NCBI RefSeq assembly: GCF_024721975.1 | Contig: NZ_JANQBB010000003.1 | Coordinates: 496,001-560,000 of the forward strand | Direction: 5' to 3' | DNA: 64,000 nucleotides | Origin: Paenibacillus endoradicis | GTDB taxonomy: Bacteria > Bacillota > Bacilli > Paenibacillales > Paenibacillaceae | Part shown: positions 16,690 to 23,347 of the stretch, in pieces | Position numbering within the stretch: the stretch's first letter is position 1 | Layout of the letters: each line of letters starts with the position of its first letter | Notes under the pieces: generated by a model | The model's input: the letters and a program-made list of their open reading frames with translations, nothing else | Database searches by the model: none | Told to the model about the DNA's origin: nothing | Translations under genes and position numbers: made by a program

Positions 16690-18342
16690 ATGATTGGATT
16701 ATACGTTCGGGTATCGACTGCCCTGCAAATAGATAATACAAGCTTAGACCAACAGGTAGAATTATGTCGTAAGTTAGCTTTCGAGATGGGCTATACCGAT
16801 AAAGACATTATTGTATATAGAGAAGAAGGATATTCGGGAGAAGATATTGACATCCGTCCTGAGATGATGAAGCTGCGTGAAGATGTCGCTGATGGGATCA
16901 TTACGAAGATTATTTGTTCCCATCCAGATCGGTTAAGTCGTGACTTAACCGACAAGCTGATCGTCGTTCGTGAACTAGAAAAGAACGGTGCAGAGATCTT
17001 GTTCACGGATACAGAGTTTGAGAAGTCTCCTGAGGGTTTACTTTTCTTTAACATTATCTCAGCTATCGCTAGTTATGAGTTAGCCCTAATTAAGAAGAGA
17101 ACGGTGCGTGGTCGAGAGCGAGCAGTTCGTGAGCTACATAAAGTGATGCCAATGCGTGTAGCACCGTTTGGATACGATAAGGACGAAACGGGACAGCTCA
17201 TCATCAATGAGCGAGAAGCGCAATATGTCAAAATGATCTACGAATGGTACGTGTACGAGCATCTGACGACAAGGGAAATAGGAGATCGTCTCGTTACTTC
17301 TGGAATTATGCCTAAGCGTGGAGAATCTAAAAACTGGAGCGCATCCAGTATTGGTAGAATACTATCCTCCGAAATTTATATTGGGAACTATTATTATAAC
17401 CGTCGTAAGACAGCTAAGGTAAAAGGGCAAACGACTAAAGGTGGAAATCCAAAACGTGAGATCGCCTATCGTGATGAACAGGAATGGCTTCAAGTATCTG
17501 TTCCAGCAATTGTTGATAAGCCTTTATTTGATCTTGTCCAACGTCAGAAACTGAAAAATACAACGAATAAGCATATTGGCAATCCTAAGCATGAGTATTT
17601 ACTGAAGTCATTACTGAAATGTGGTTGCTGCGGTAGAACATGGGATGCCACTACTTATTCAGGAAGACTAGATAAGGAAACAGGAAAAAAAGTTAAATAT
17701 CGGTGTTATCGTTGTCCAAATCTAGCTCCACGCAAATACGGACCTAATGTAGAGAAATGTAAAAGCCAATCACTTCGTGCAGAGCTAATTGAAGATTTCT
17801 TATGGAAGCAAGTTCTCTCGCTTATAAGTCAGCCTGAGCTTTATGTCCAACAAATGAATCAAAGCAATGAAGCGGGTGTGGATGAGCTTCGTCTAAGAGT
17901 GAATGCACTGGATGCAGAAGCTAAACAGCGACAACAGGAGAAGGAAAAGATTAAGCTGATGTTTCGCAGAGACGTTATTACAGAGGATGAAATGCTACAG
18001 GACATCCATAAACTTAACGAGACCTTCGAGCGTTTAGAGCAATCCAAAAAGCAGATTCAGATGAAATTAGCTTCAATTGAGAAAGAGCATGTCTCACTAG
18101 AGCAGCTACAGCAGGTGCTTCAGCGTATTCAAGTGAAGCTACAGGAACCGGAAAACTTAACCTTTGAATTTATGCGGAAAGTGATTGAGATGCTGTTCGA
18201 GGAAATTATTTTAAGATTTGATGATACAGAGGACGGACAAACCGAGCTAATTGTGACCTCAGTAGGGGCATTTGACCAGTTTTCCATGAAGGATAATCAC
18301 ATCGGAGTTCGACCACATCATCTTGACGATATGTGCAACTAG
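16690..18342 (+). CDS. spoIVCA: Large serine recombinase of the sigK element (SpoIVCA-like)
   Basis: The start is taken as ATG 16690 (AAAGGTGG upstream) rather than 16669, giving 550 residues. Order: resolvase domain with YVRVST (Ser9 the predicted nucleophile) and SHPDRLSRDL; recombinase domain (APFGYDKDE, SASSIGRIL); zinc ribbon CGCCGRTW..CYRCP with the final cysteine in KCKSQ; long coiled coil; C-terminal beta segment. It is the expected enzyme for excising the element and rebuilding sigK in the mother cell. Its last codons (LDDMCN) overlap the right core, and the final three come from sigK sequence. In the excised circle its frame would run on for 32 codons (see 867-965). It is intact, unlike the pair at 9879-12918. 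Confidence 0.9.
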   Translation: MIGLYVRVSTALQIDNTSLDQQVELCRKLAFEMGYTDKDIIVYREEGYSGEDIDIRPEMMKLREDVADGIITKIICSHPDRLSRDLTDKLIVVRELEKNGAEILFTDTEFEKSPEGLLFFNIISAIASYELALIKKRTVRGRERAVRELHKVMPMRVAPFGYDKDETGQLIINEREAQYVKMIYEWYVYEHLTTREIGDRLVTSGIMPKRGESKNWSASSIGRILSSEIYIGNYYYNRRKTAKVKGQTTKGGNPKREIAYRDEQEWLQVSVPAIVDKPLFDLVQRQKLKNTTNKHIGNPKHEYLLKSLLKCGCCGRTWDATTYSGRLDKETGKKVKYRCYRCPNLAPRKYGPNVEKCKSQSLRAELIEDFLWKQVLSLISQPELYVQQMNQSNEAGVDELRLRVNALDAEAKQRQQEKEKIKLMFRRDVITEDEMLQDIHKLNETFERLEQSKKQIQMKLASIEKEHVSLEQLQQVLQRIQVKLQEPENLTFEFMRKVIEMLFEEIILRFDDTEDGQTELIVTSVGAFDQFSMKDNHIGVRPHHLDDMCN

Positions 18343-18522
18343 ACGAAGGTTATGCTCTATAAGTATGTTGCGGGAGTCAGCATCACCAAGTGCCATCTGC
18401 GCTAGATGATATTGCTCTTCATCCTCCTTTAAAGGCTGAGGAAACGCATTGTTCTTAACATAAGATACTAATAAAGTAAGTTGCTTAATGAACAACGCTA
18501 TTGATGAGAAAAAACCTGGCAT
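18259..18522 (-). CDS. sigK: Sigma-K 5' half (SpoIVCB equivalent)
   Basis: ATG 18522 follows GGAGGTGG. The first 67 codons match pro-sigma-K: a hydrophobic 20-residue pro-sequence ending LLVS, then YVKNNAFPQPL as in mature sigma-K, and LIEHNLRLVAHIVK of region 2. Homology stops at AAG 18322; the remaining 20 codons to 18259 (MMWSNSDV..) are element sequence read antisense to the recombinase. Joining at the core to 857-357 gives 233 residues, the normal length. Before excision the product would be a short, inactive peptide. A SigE/SigK-like -10 lies upstream. Confidence 0.93.
   Translation of the reverse strand: MPGFFSSIALFIKQLTLLVSYVKNNAFPQPLKEDEEQYHLAQMALGDADSRNILIEHNLRLVAHIVKMMWSNSDVIILHGKLVKCPY
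18321..18330. other. Right attachment core of the sigK-intervening element (attR)
   Basis: TCTTGACGAT is identical to 857-866. It lies inside both the 3' end of the recombinase gene (plus strand) and the sigK 5' half (minus strand). The element arm GGAGTTCGACCACATC on its left pairs imperfectly, in dyad orientation, with the element arm at the left end. Confidence 0.85.
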
Positions 18523-18588
18523 ATATCCACCTCCACATGCAAGTAAGGGCCAAGACTAATGATACTTAGCCTATATAGTCTGTTCTCT

Positions 18589-18596
18589 AATGTATG
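18589..18596 (-). promoter_or_regulatory. Candidate mother-cell -10 element for sigK
   Basis: On the minus strand CATACATT lies about 67 bases upstream of the sigK start and fits the SigE -10 consensus (CATACA-T). A convincing -35 at the right distance is not clear, so the promoter assignment rests on the -10 and on sigK being a known SigE target. Confidence 0.4.
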
Positions 18597-18913
18597 AGGG
18601 CGGGTGCCTAGATGTGCATGTACCTAGTTAAAATTTCTTAAAATTTCAATGTAGTGAACAAATGGACATATATTTTATTGTCTAATTAATTAAGACGATT
18701 CACATTTGACCACTTACTTAAAAAGTGGTCTTTCTCTTGCCCAAACTATGAATGAAGGTAAAGTAAATTCTCAAAAGTTTAATAAAGATTATGTAATTTT
18801 TTAGTGATCTGTAGTACTTAGATTCACACTATGGATGTGAATTTATGGATAACCTTCTGATCGTATAGAATCACTTTGCTTAGTGCAATATAAGTCCAGG
18901 AGGTGATTAATTC
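18597..18913. other. Intergenic region between sigK and yhcN-like gene
   Basis: It holds a hairpin at 18708-18736 (GACCACTT/AAGTGGTC followed by TTTCT, a weak terminator) and a second small hairpin GATTCACA/TGTGAATT near 18821-18843. No gene was seen. Divergent sporulation promoters are expected here but cannot be fixed from sequence alone. Confidence 0.45.
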
Positions 18914-19510
18914 ATGTATAAACGCATGGCGTTTGCACTAATTTCTGCAAGCATAGTTCTGACAATGTCAGGATGCGGAATGAACACAAAAAACGTTAAA
19001 ACGAATGAATTAAAAGTTCGTTCAACGGAAAACCGAGCAATATTAGACGAAAATATGTATGGTAACACGAATGGCAACACGAATGGTAACATGAATGGCA
19101 ACATGAATGGTACTATGAACGGCAACAAGAATGGTAATGCAAACGGGTATAACATGGGCACCAAGAATGTGCATGTTGATGCAGCCGAAAATATTCAAAA
19201 TTCTATTTTGAAAATAAAAGGTGTATCAGCAGCTACTGTCTTTGTTAACAACAATGATGTTGTCGTAGGGGTTGACTTGAAGGATAATGCTAACAAAGCA
19301 GAAGTCGAAAAACAAGTCAAAAAAGCAGTTGAGAAGTCTGATAAAGGATACAAAGTACATGTGACTAGCGATAAAAACATGCATACTCGTATTCAAGATA
19401 TGAAGACTCAAATGGTTCCTATGGACGGACATCCTGTTCGTAACATGGCAAAAGATGTAGGAATTCTAATTGAAGATATAGGTAAAGCTATTACTGCTCC
19501 TCTACGTTAA
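18914..19510 (+). CDS. YhcN/YlaJ-family sporulation lipoprotein
   Basis: The 198-residue protein has a lipoprotein signal (residues 1-20, lipobox LTMSGC), a low-complexity linker of repeated four-residue GN-T/M-N units (about 50-79), and then the YhcN/YlaJ domain (AAENIQNSILKIKGVSAATVFVNNND.., VVGVDLKD). Such proteins are found in the forespore inner membrane or spore coat region and several are SigG-dependent. AGGAGGTGA precedes ATG 18914. The linker is encoded by an almost perfect 12-bp tandem repeat at 19061-19150, which may vary in length between strains. Confidence 0.85.
   Translation: MYKRMAFALISASIVLTMSGCGMNTKNVKTNELKVRSTENRAILDENMYGNTNGNTNGNMNGNMNGTMNGNKNGNANGYNMGTKNVHVDAAENIQNSILKIKGVSAATVFVNNNDVVVGVDLKDNANKAEVEKQVKKAVEKSDKGYKVHVTSDKNMHTRIQDMKTQMVPMDGHPVRNMAKDVGILIEDIGKAITAPLR
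19061..19150 (+). repeat. 12-bp coding tandem repeat in the lipoprotein gene
   Basis: About seven units of the type GGTAACACGAAT / GGCAACATGAAT encode Gly-Asn-Thr/Met-Asn. Unit-to-unit differences are mostly third-base or T/C changes. Confidence 0.85.
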
Positions 19511-19579
19511 TAATGATGCAGTATCAACTTGCAGTGTAAATTCAATTAGTTTACATCAATGAGTACTTGAAGATTTATA

Positions 19580-19621
19580 AATAACCCGCTAACTATTAAT
19601 TTAGTTTAGCGGGTTATTTTT
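19580..19621 (+). terminator. Terminator after the lipoprotein gene
   Basis: AATAACCCGCTAA...TTAGCGGGTTATT stem followed by TTTC. Confidence 0.85.
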
Positions 19622-19710
19622 CATTTATTAATCTATTGGCTAAAAACTTAAATTTATCGTTTCAAATAAACTATTTTAACAAGCATTTAAAATAGTTAGA
19701 ATCCATTGAG

Positions 19711-19916
19711 CTTCTTCTTATTGCAGTACAGAGAAAGAGCTATGTGATTTCAGAACTAATGATCAGTACCGATATTTAACACTAACGTTGAGCGACGGAA
19801 CGATAGTTACGTTAAATTTTGTGCGTGAAGGATATGTAGGATATGGAAATACTAATGTTTATTTCAAATTTGAAGGAGATACGCTCCAAGATGTATGCGT
19901 TTTGCTAGAACCGTAA
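19711..19916 (+). pseudogene. C-terminal remnant of an unidentified small protein gene
   Basis: A frame open from about 19711 to TAA 19914-19916 reads like genuine protein (YLTLTLSDGTIVTLNFVREG, then YVGYGNTNVYFKFEGD). It has no start codon or ribosome binding site and is preceded by stops, so it appears to be the tail of a decayed gene. Family not recognised. Confidence 0.45.
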
Positions 19917-20108
19917 GACGATTTATCGAGGGTGTTTTTGATGAAAATTATCTTTTGAGCTCAATTTGTAATCAGTTATCAGATATCGACTATTATTAGG
20001 AGTAATATTTATTCAGACAGGCTAGGTATATTCCAGTTCATTCTCACAATCTATGAATATGTTATTATGTACCATCAATGCATAATTTTTTCATAGGGGG
20101 TGAGCGTA

Positions 20109-20426
20109 ATGGAGTTTATTTTCGATAACGAGATATATGTTCTATTGAAACAATATATTCAGCCAGAAATGCTAATTGTAGTGCCAACATTATTGTTTCT
20201 TGGCTGGATGATGAAGTCCACTCCTAAAGTACCTGATTGGCTAATACCATATGTGAATACCGTCGTAGGTATAATAGCCGGCATCGCGATGACGCCTTCG
20301 GTGATTGATGGCATTATTCAAGGGATACTTGTGTCAGCAATGTCTATCCTTGTTTACAATTTATATCGCCAATGGAAACGTAAAAATGGTACAGACGCTA
20401 ATAATGAGAAAGAACAGCCTAAATAG
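20109..20426 (+). CDS. Holin-like membrane protein (Hol44/phi-holin family)
   Basis: The 105-residue protein starts at ATG 20109 behind AGGGGGTGAG; an in-frame GTG at 20100 is less well placed. It has an N-terminal amphipathic stretch, a first membrane segment (MLIVVPTLLFLGWMM), the conserved STPKVPDWLIPY turn, and two further hydrophobic segments (VVGIIAGIAM, GILVSAMSILVYNLY), ending in a charged tail. Holins of this type let phage or bacteriocin endolysins reach the wall. No endolysin or phage gene is adjacent, so this is either a lone remnant or a domesticated gene. Confidence 0.78.
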   Translation: MEFIFDNEIYVLLKQYIQPEMLIVVPTLLFLGWMMKSTPKVPDWLIPYVNTVVGIIAGIAMTPSVIDGIIQGILVSAMSILVYNLYRQWKRKNGTDANNEKEQPK

Positions 20427-20484
20427 TTGGGCAGTACGTTTTATTAATTGTACACTAAGATTATATTGGCTTCATTGTAGAAAG

Positions 20485-20526
20485 AAGATAATTAGCGCAC
20501 ATAGTTGCTGCTAGTTATCTTTTTTC
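20485..20526 (+). terminator. Terminator after the holin-like gene
   Basis: AGATAATTAGC...GCTAGTTATCT stem followed by TTTTTT. Confidence 0.75.
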
Positions 20527-20602
20527 ATTTGTTATGATCAATTTTACTTAATGGAATCAGATAAGTTATTATAGTGTTATCACTTAGGCAAAAGGAGGTT
20601 AC

Positions 20603-21352
20603 ATGATGAATGAAGTTATTGAGACGATGATGCAACATCGTTCGATTCGCAACTATAAGGATACAATAATTACGGATGAGCAATTATATACAATAATTGA
20701 AGCGGGTCAAATGGCTTCAACCTCCAGTAATTTGCAAGCATATAGCATTATTAATATTGTAGATCGTCGACTGAGACATGAACTCGCAGAACTGGCAGGA
20801 CCACAATGGCATGTAGATACTGCCCCAGTTTTTCTTGTATGGTGCGCTGATCTTAGGAGAGTCGCTGTAGCTACGGAGACAACTATTGATAAACATATAG
20901 AAAATCTTGAACTTACTGAGAATTTTCTCGTCGCAACAGTAGACACTGCTCTAGCGGCGCAAAACAGTGCATTAGCTGCGGAATCAATGGGACTTGGTAT
21001 ACTCTTTGTTGGTGGTATTCGTAATCAGATAGAGCAAGTTTCGCAATTGCTGAAATTGCCACAACATGTAGTTCCTTTGTTCGGAATGTGCATAGGATAC
21101 CCAGATGAACAACCATTTATCCGTCCTCGATTTTCATTAGAAGCGGTGTTACATCAGAACAGTTATAATGAGGAAAAGATTGAGGCGACTATTGCCGAGT
21201 ATGATGAGAGAGTTGTAGATTATGTTATGGAACGTAGCAACGGAGCGGATAGTTTTAGTTGGAGTGAATCAATGAGAAGAAGACTATCTCAAGCTCGCCA
21301 ACGTACCACTCAGCAAGCATTTTTCCAAAGCAAAGGATTAATGAAAAAGTAA
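20603..21352 (+). CDS. NADPH-dependent flavin/nitroreductase (NfsA/FRP group)
   Basis: The 249-residue protein begins with the nitroreductase signature HRSIRNYKD (FMN phosphate-binding Arg) and contains the group-A features ASTSSNLQAYSII, TVDTALAAQNSALAAESMGLGILFVGGIRN, and FGMCIGYPDEQPFIRPRF. It is a cytoplasmic FMN enzyme reducing nitro compounds, quinones or flavins. AAAGGAGG precedes two adjacent ATGs (20603 and 20606); either may be used. It stands alone, ending in a shared bidirectional terminator with the convergent MFS gene. Confidence 0.9.
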   Translation: MMNEVIETMMQHRSIRNYKDTIITDEQLYTIIEAGQMASTSSNLQAYSIINIVDRRLRHELAELAGPQWHVDTAPVFLVWCADLRRVAVATETTIDKHIENLELTENFLVATVDTALAAQNSALAAESMGLGILFVGGIRNQIEQVSQLLKLPQHVVPLFGMCIGYPDEQPFIRPRFSLEAVLHQNSYNEEKIEATIAEYDERVVDYVMERSNGADSFSWSESMRRRLSQARQRTTQQAFFQSKGLMKK

Positions 21353-21393
21353 TATTTATGAAGAAATAATTAGAATTACAGTGAAATATAATA

Positions 21394-21440
21394 AAGCCTT
21401 AGATATGATGCGTACATGCTCAATCCTATCTAAGGCTATT
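21394..21440. terminator. Bidirectional terminator
   Basis: AAGCCTTAGATA..TATCTAAGGCT stem with A and T flanks lies between the convergent nitroreductase and MFS genes. Confidence 0.8.
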
Positions 21441-21466
21441 TCTAATGAGGGAATTCATTATTTAGT

Positions 21467-22672
21467 TTAATTCGTAGGTGCAGTTAAGTATTTACGACCT
21501 GTTGCAGCTGAAAGGATGAAGCATAAGAATAAGACCATACCTGCTAAAAGATACGGATAATCGATATTAATATCGTATAGGATACCAGCAATAATCGGTC
21601 CAAGAATATTACCAAGACTTGTATAAGCAGAATTCAATCCGGCGACATAGCCTTGTTCGTTCGTCGTCATCTTCGACATTAATGTTCCTAAGGCGGGTCT
21701 AAGAATATCCATTGCCAAGAAGACAAGGAAGGTGACTGCGAAAATTAGCCAGTATTTATGAACAAATATCGTTAATATAATGAATAAGGCTGATCCAAAA
21801 AGACAAGCGGTAATAACTTTGAATTCACCAAACTTGTTCAATATTGTACCAAATGCGGTAGCTTGAATGACGGCACCAGCTATAGAGCCGAATGTAATAA
21901 TATATGCGATATCAACGGTACTAAATCCAAATTTATCATTAACATAAAGTGTAAACACCGTCTCAAAATTAGCAAGTCCGAAAGATGCAATGAAAATAAT
22001 GATTAAACTCATAAAGTAAGGTTCTTTCACTGAAAGTGCAAGTTGCTTCCAAAGCGGTATGGAAGCTTTGGCGTCATCTAATGATTCATTCTCATCTTGG
22101 TCAGCAATTTCTACTTTAGATGGTAAAAATATAAATGTAATTAATGCAGCAATTAGTCCTGCGATTGCTGCACCATAGAATGGTATTCTAACGCCATACT
22201 GGGCTACGAATCCACCTATACCTGGACCTATAATGAAGCCAGTTGTTATCGCTGCATTAATAAAGCCCATTCCTTGAGCACGTTCTTGCTTTGTTGTAAC
22301 ATCAGCTGCATACGCAAGTACGGCGGGCATTATTAATGCAGCACCTACTCCTCCAAGCATGCGAGCAATAAATAGTAATGGGATATTGTTAGATGCTCCA
22401 AAAATCCATTCTGCTAAAGCGAATATAAGCATTCCTGCTATGATAACTGGTTTTCTACCTAGACGATCTGAGATCCGTCCAGCAATAGGGGAGAATATGA
22501 GCTGAGCAATAGAAAAAGCTGCTACCATAAGACCGATTTGGCTACCGCTTATATGCAATAATTCCATATATTTAGGTAAGATCGGAATAACTAGTCCAAT
22601 TCCGACAAATACAATAAAAATATTGATCATTAATAATAAAATTGACCCACGATTACGTAATAATAACGACAT
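21467..22672 (-). CDS. MFS drug exporter (NorA/Bmr/Blt type)
   Basis: The 401-residue protein has twelve membrane segments and the DHA1 motifs: motif A SPIAGRISDRLGRKP after TM2, motif C GFIIGPGIGGFVAQYG in TM5. It exports hydrophobic drugs or cations using the proton gradient. The start at 22672 follows GGAGG (an upstream in-frame ATG at 22687 lies before this site). The cytoplasmic loop between TM6 and TM7 is acidic (DQDENESLDDAK). The substrate cannot be inferred. Upstream 250 bases show no obvious regulator gene. Confidence 0.9.
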   Translation of the reverse strand: MSLLLRNRGSILLLMINIFIVFVGIGLVIPILPKYMELLHISGSQIGLMVAAFSIAQLIFSPIAGRISDRLGRKPVIIAGMLIFALAEWIFGASNNIPLLFIARMLGGVGAALIMPAVLAYAADVTTKQERAQGMGFINAAITTGFIIGPGIGGFVAQYGVRIPFYGAAIAGLIAALITFIFLPSKVEIADQDENESLDDAKASIPLWKQLALSVKEPYFMSLIIIFIASFGLANFETVFTLYVNDKFGFSTVDIAYIITFGSIAGAVIQATAFGTILNKFGEFKVITACLFGSALFIILTIFVHKYWLIFAVTFLVFLAMDILRPALGTLMSKMTTNEQGYVAGLNSAYTSLGNILGPIIAGILYDINIDYPYLLAGMVLFLCFILSAATGRKYLTAPTN

Positions 22673-22938
22673 AATAAACCTCCACATGATGAAACACTCG
22701 AATTAGGTATCCGTAATACATGATATTGATAGCATGGACAAATTCCACATATTCATTGCAATAGTTGGCAGGTAAATATTGCAACGTCCTGATATTCTAT
22801 AGCAGATCCCTTCATCCTCTCATCTATAGCATGCTTCGTGTAATGTAAATTCGCTAAGCAATAACATTAAAAAATGGACATGCTCTATATTCTACAAGTA
22901 CGCATATAATAAGCAAACAGTAGAGAGGGGGTTTATTG

Positions 22939-23028
22939 ATGAAGAGAAGAACGGTGACTATCATTTCACTTGTTTTATACGGCATCGCTATTATTACGTT
23001 AATAACCTCTTATTGTCTCAATAAATAG
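22939..23028 (+). CDS. Tiny membrane peptide (29 residues)
   Basis: ATG 22939 follows a strong GAGAGGGGG site and encodes MKRRTVTIISLVLYGIAIIT and nine more residues: a basic N-terminus and a single membrane segment. It could be a small membrane peptide or toxin-like peptide; no antisense partner is evident. Confidence 0.45.
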   Translation: MKRRTVTIISLVLYGIAIITLITSYCLNK

Positions 23029-23338
23029 TTATAAGTAACATAATTCGTTGTTGTAAATGACAAAAATTCCATATAATGCTCACAAATGTAATGGGATATG
23101 GTAATGTTAATAGATAGTATGTTAGCGCATTCATTGAAATACAAAGTGGCATTACTAACCGGTCAACACATACAGCCTCAGATATCTTTTTGATCTGAGG
23201 TTATTTTTGTATTCTAGTAACAAATCATCTATAGACTAGTAAGAAAGCTAATTTCTATATGAAAAGTACAATAAAGTGTTGGGTGTTAGCAAAGAGGAAA
23301 CTAAGCTAATATGAATACAATATATTTTTTAGGAGTTT
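23029..23338. other. Intergenic region upstream of the glycosidase genes
   Basis: It holds a terminator hairpin at 23176-23209 (CCTCAGAT..ATCTGAGG then TTATTTTT). No gene was seen. A promoter for the GH95 gene should lie between about 23210 and 23320 but no clear consensus stands out. Confidence 0.5.
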
Positions 23339-23347
23339 GTGATAACT

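Larger units (their letters stand above)
857..18330. mobile_element. sigK-intervening (skin-like) element, about 17.5 kb
   Basis: Both ends are defined by the shared 10-bp core and by the exact break in sigma-K homology, with a SpoIVCA-like serine recombinase at the right end. In Bacillus subtilis and Clostridioides difficile such elements are excised in the mother cell to rebuild sigK, while the spore line keeps the element. Inferred excision removes 17,464 bp. The interior carries a fossil of a second copy of the junction (about 3641-4340), a cassette-like array (4.7-8.0 and 13.3-16.0 kb) and a nested recombinase island (about 8.4-13.0 kb). No phage structural genes are present, so this is not an intact prophage. 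Confidence 0.9.

Noticed and set aside
857..18330. Intact prophage
   Set aside because: No capsid, tail, terminase or lysis genes lie inside the element; the holin-like gene at 20109 is outside it and stands alone.
18907..19164. A minus-strand frame rich in Leu-Pro-Phe repeats
   Set aside because: It is the antisense of the GNTN-encoding 12-bp repeat in the lipoprotein gene.
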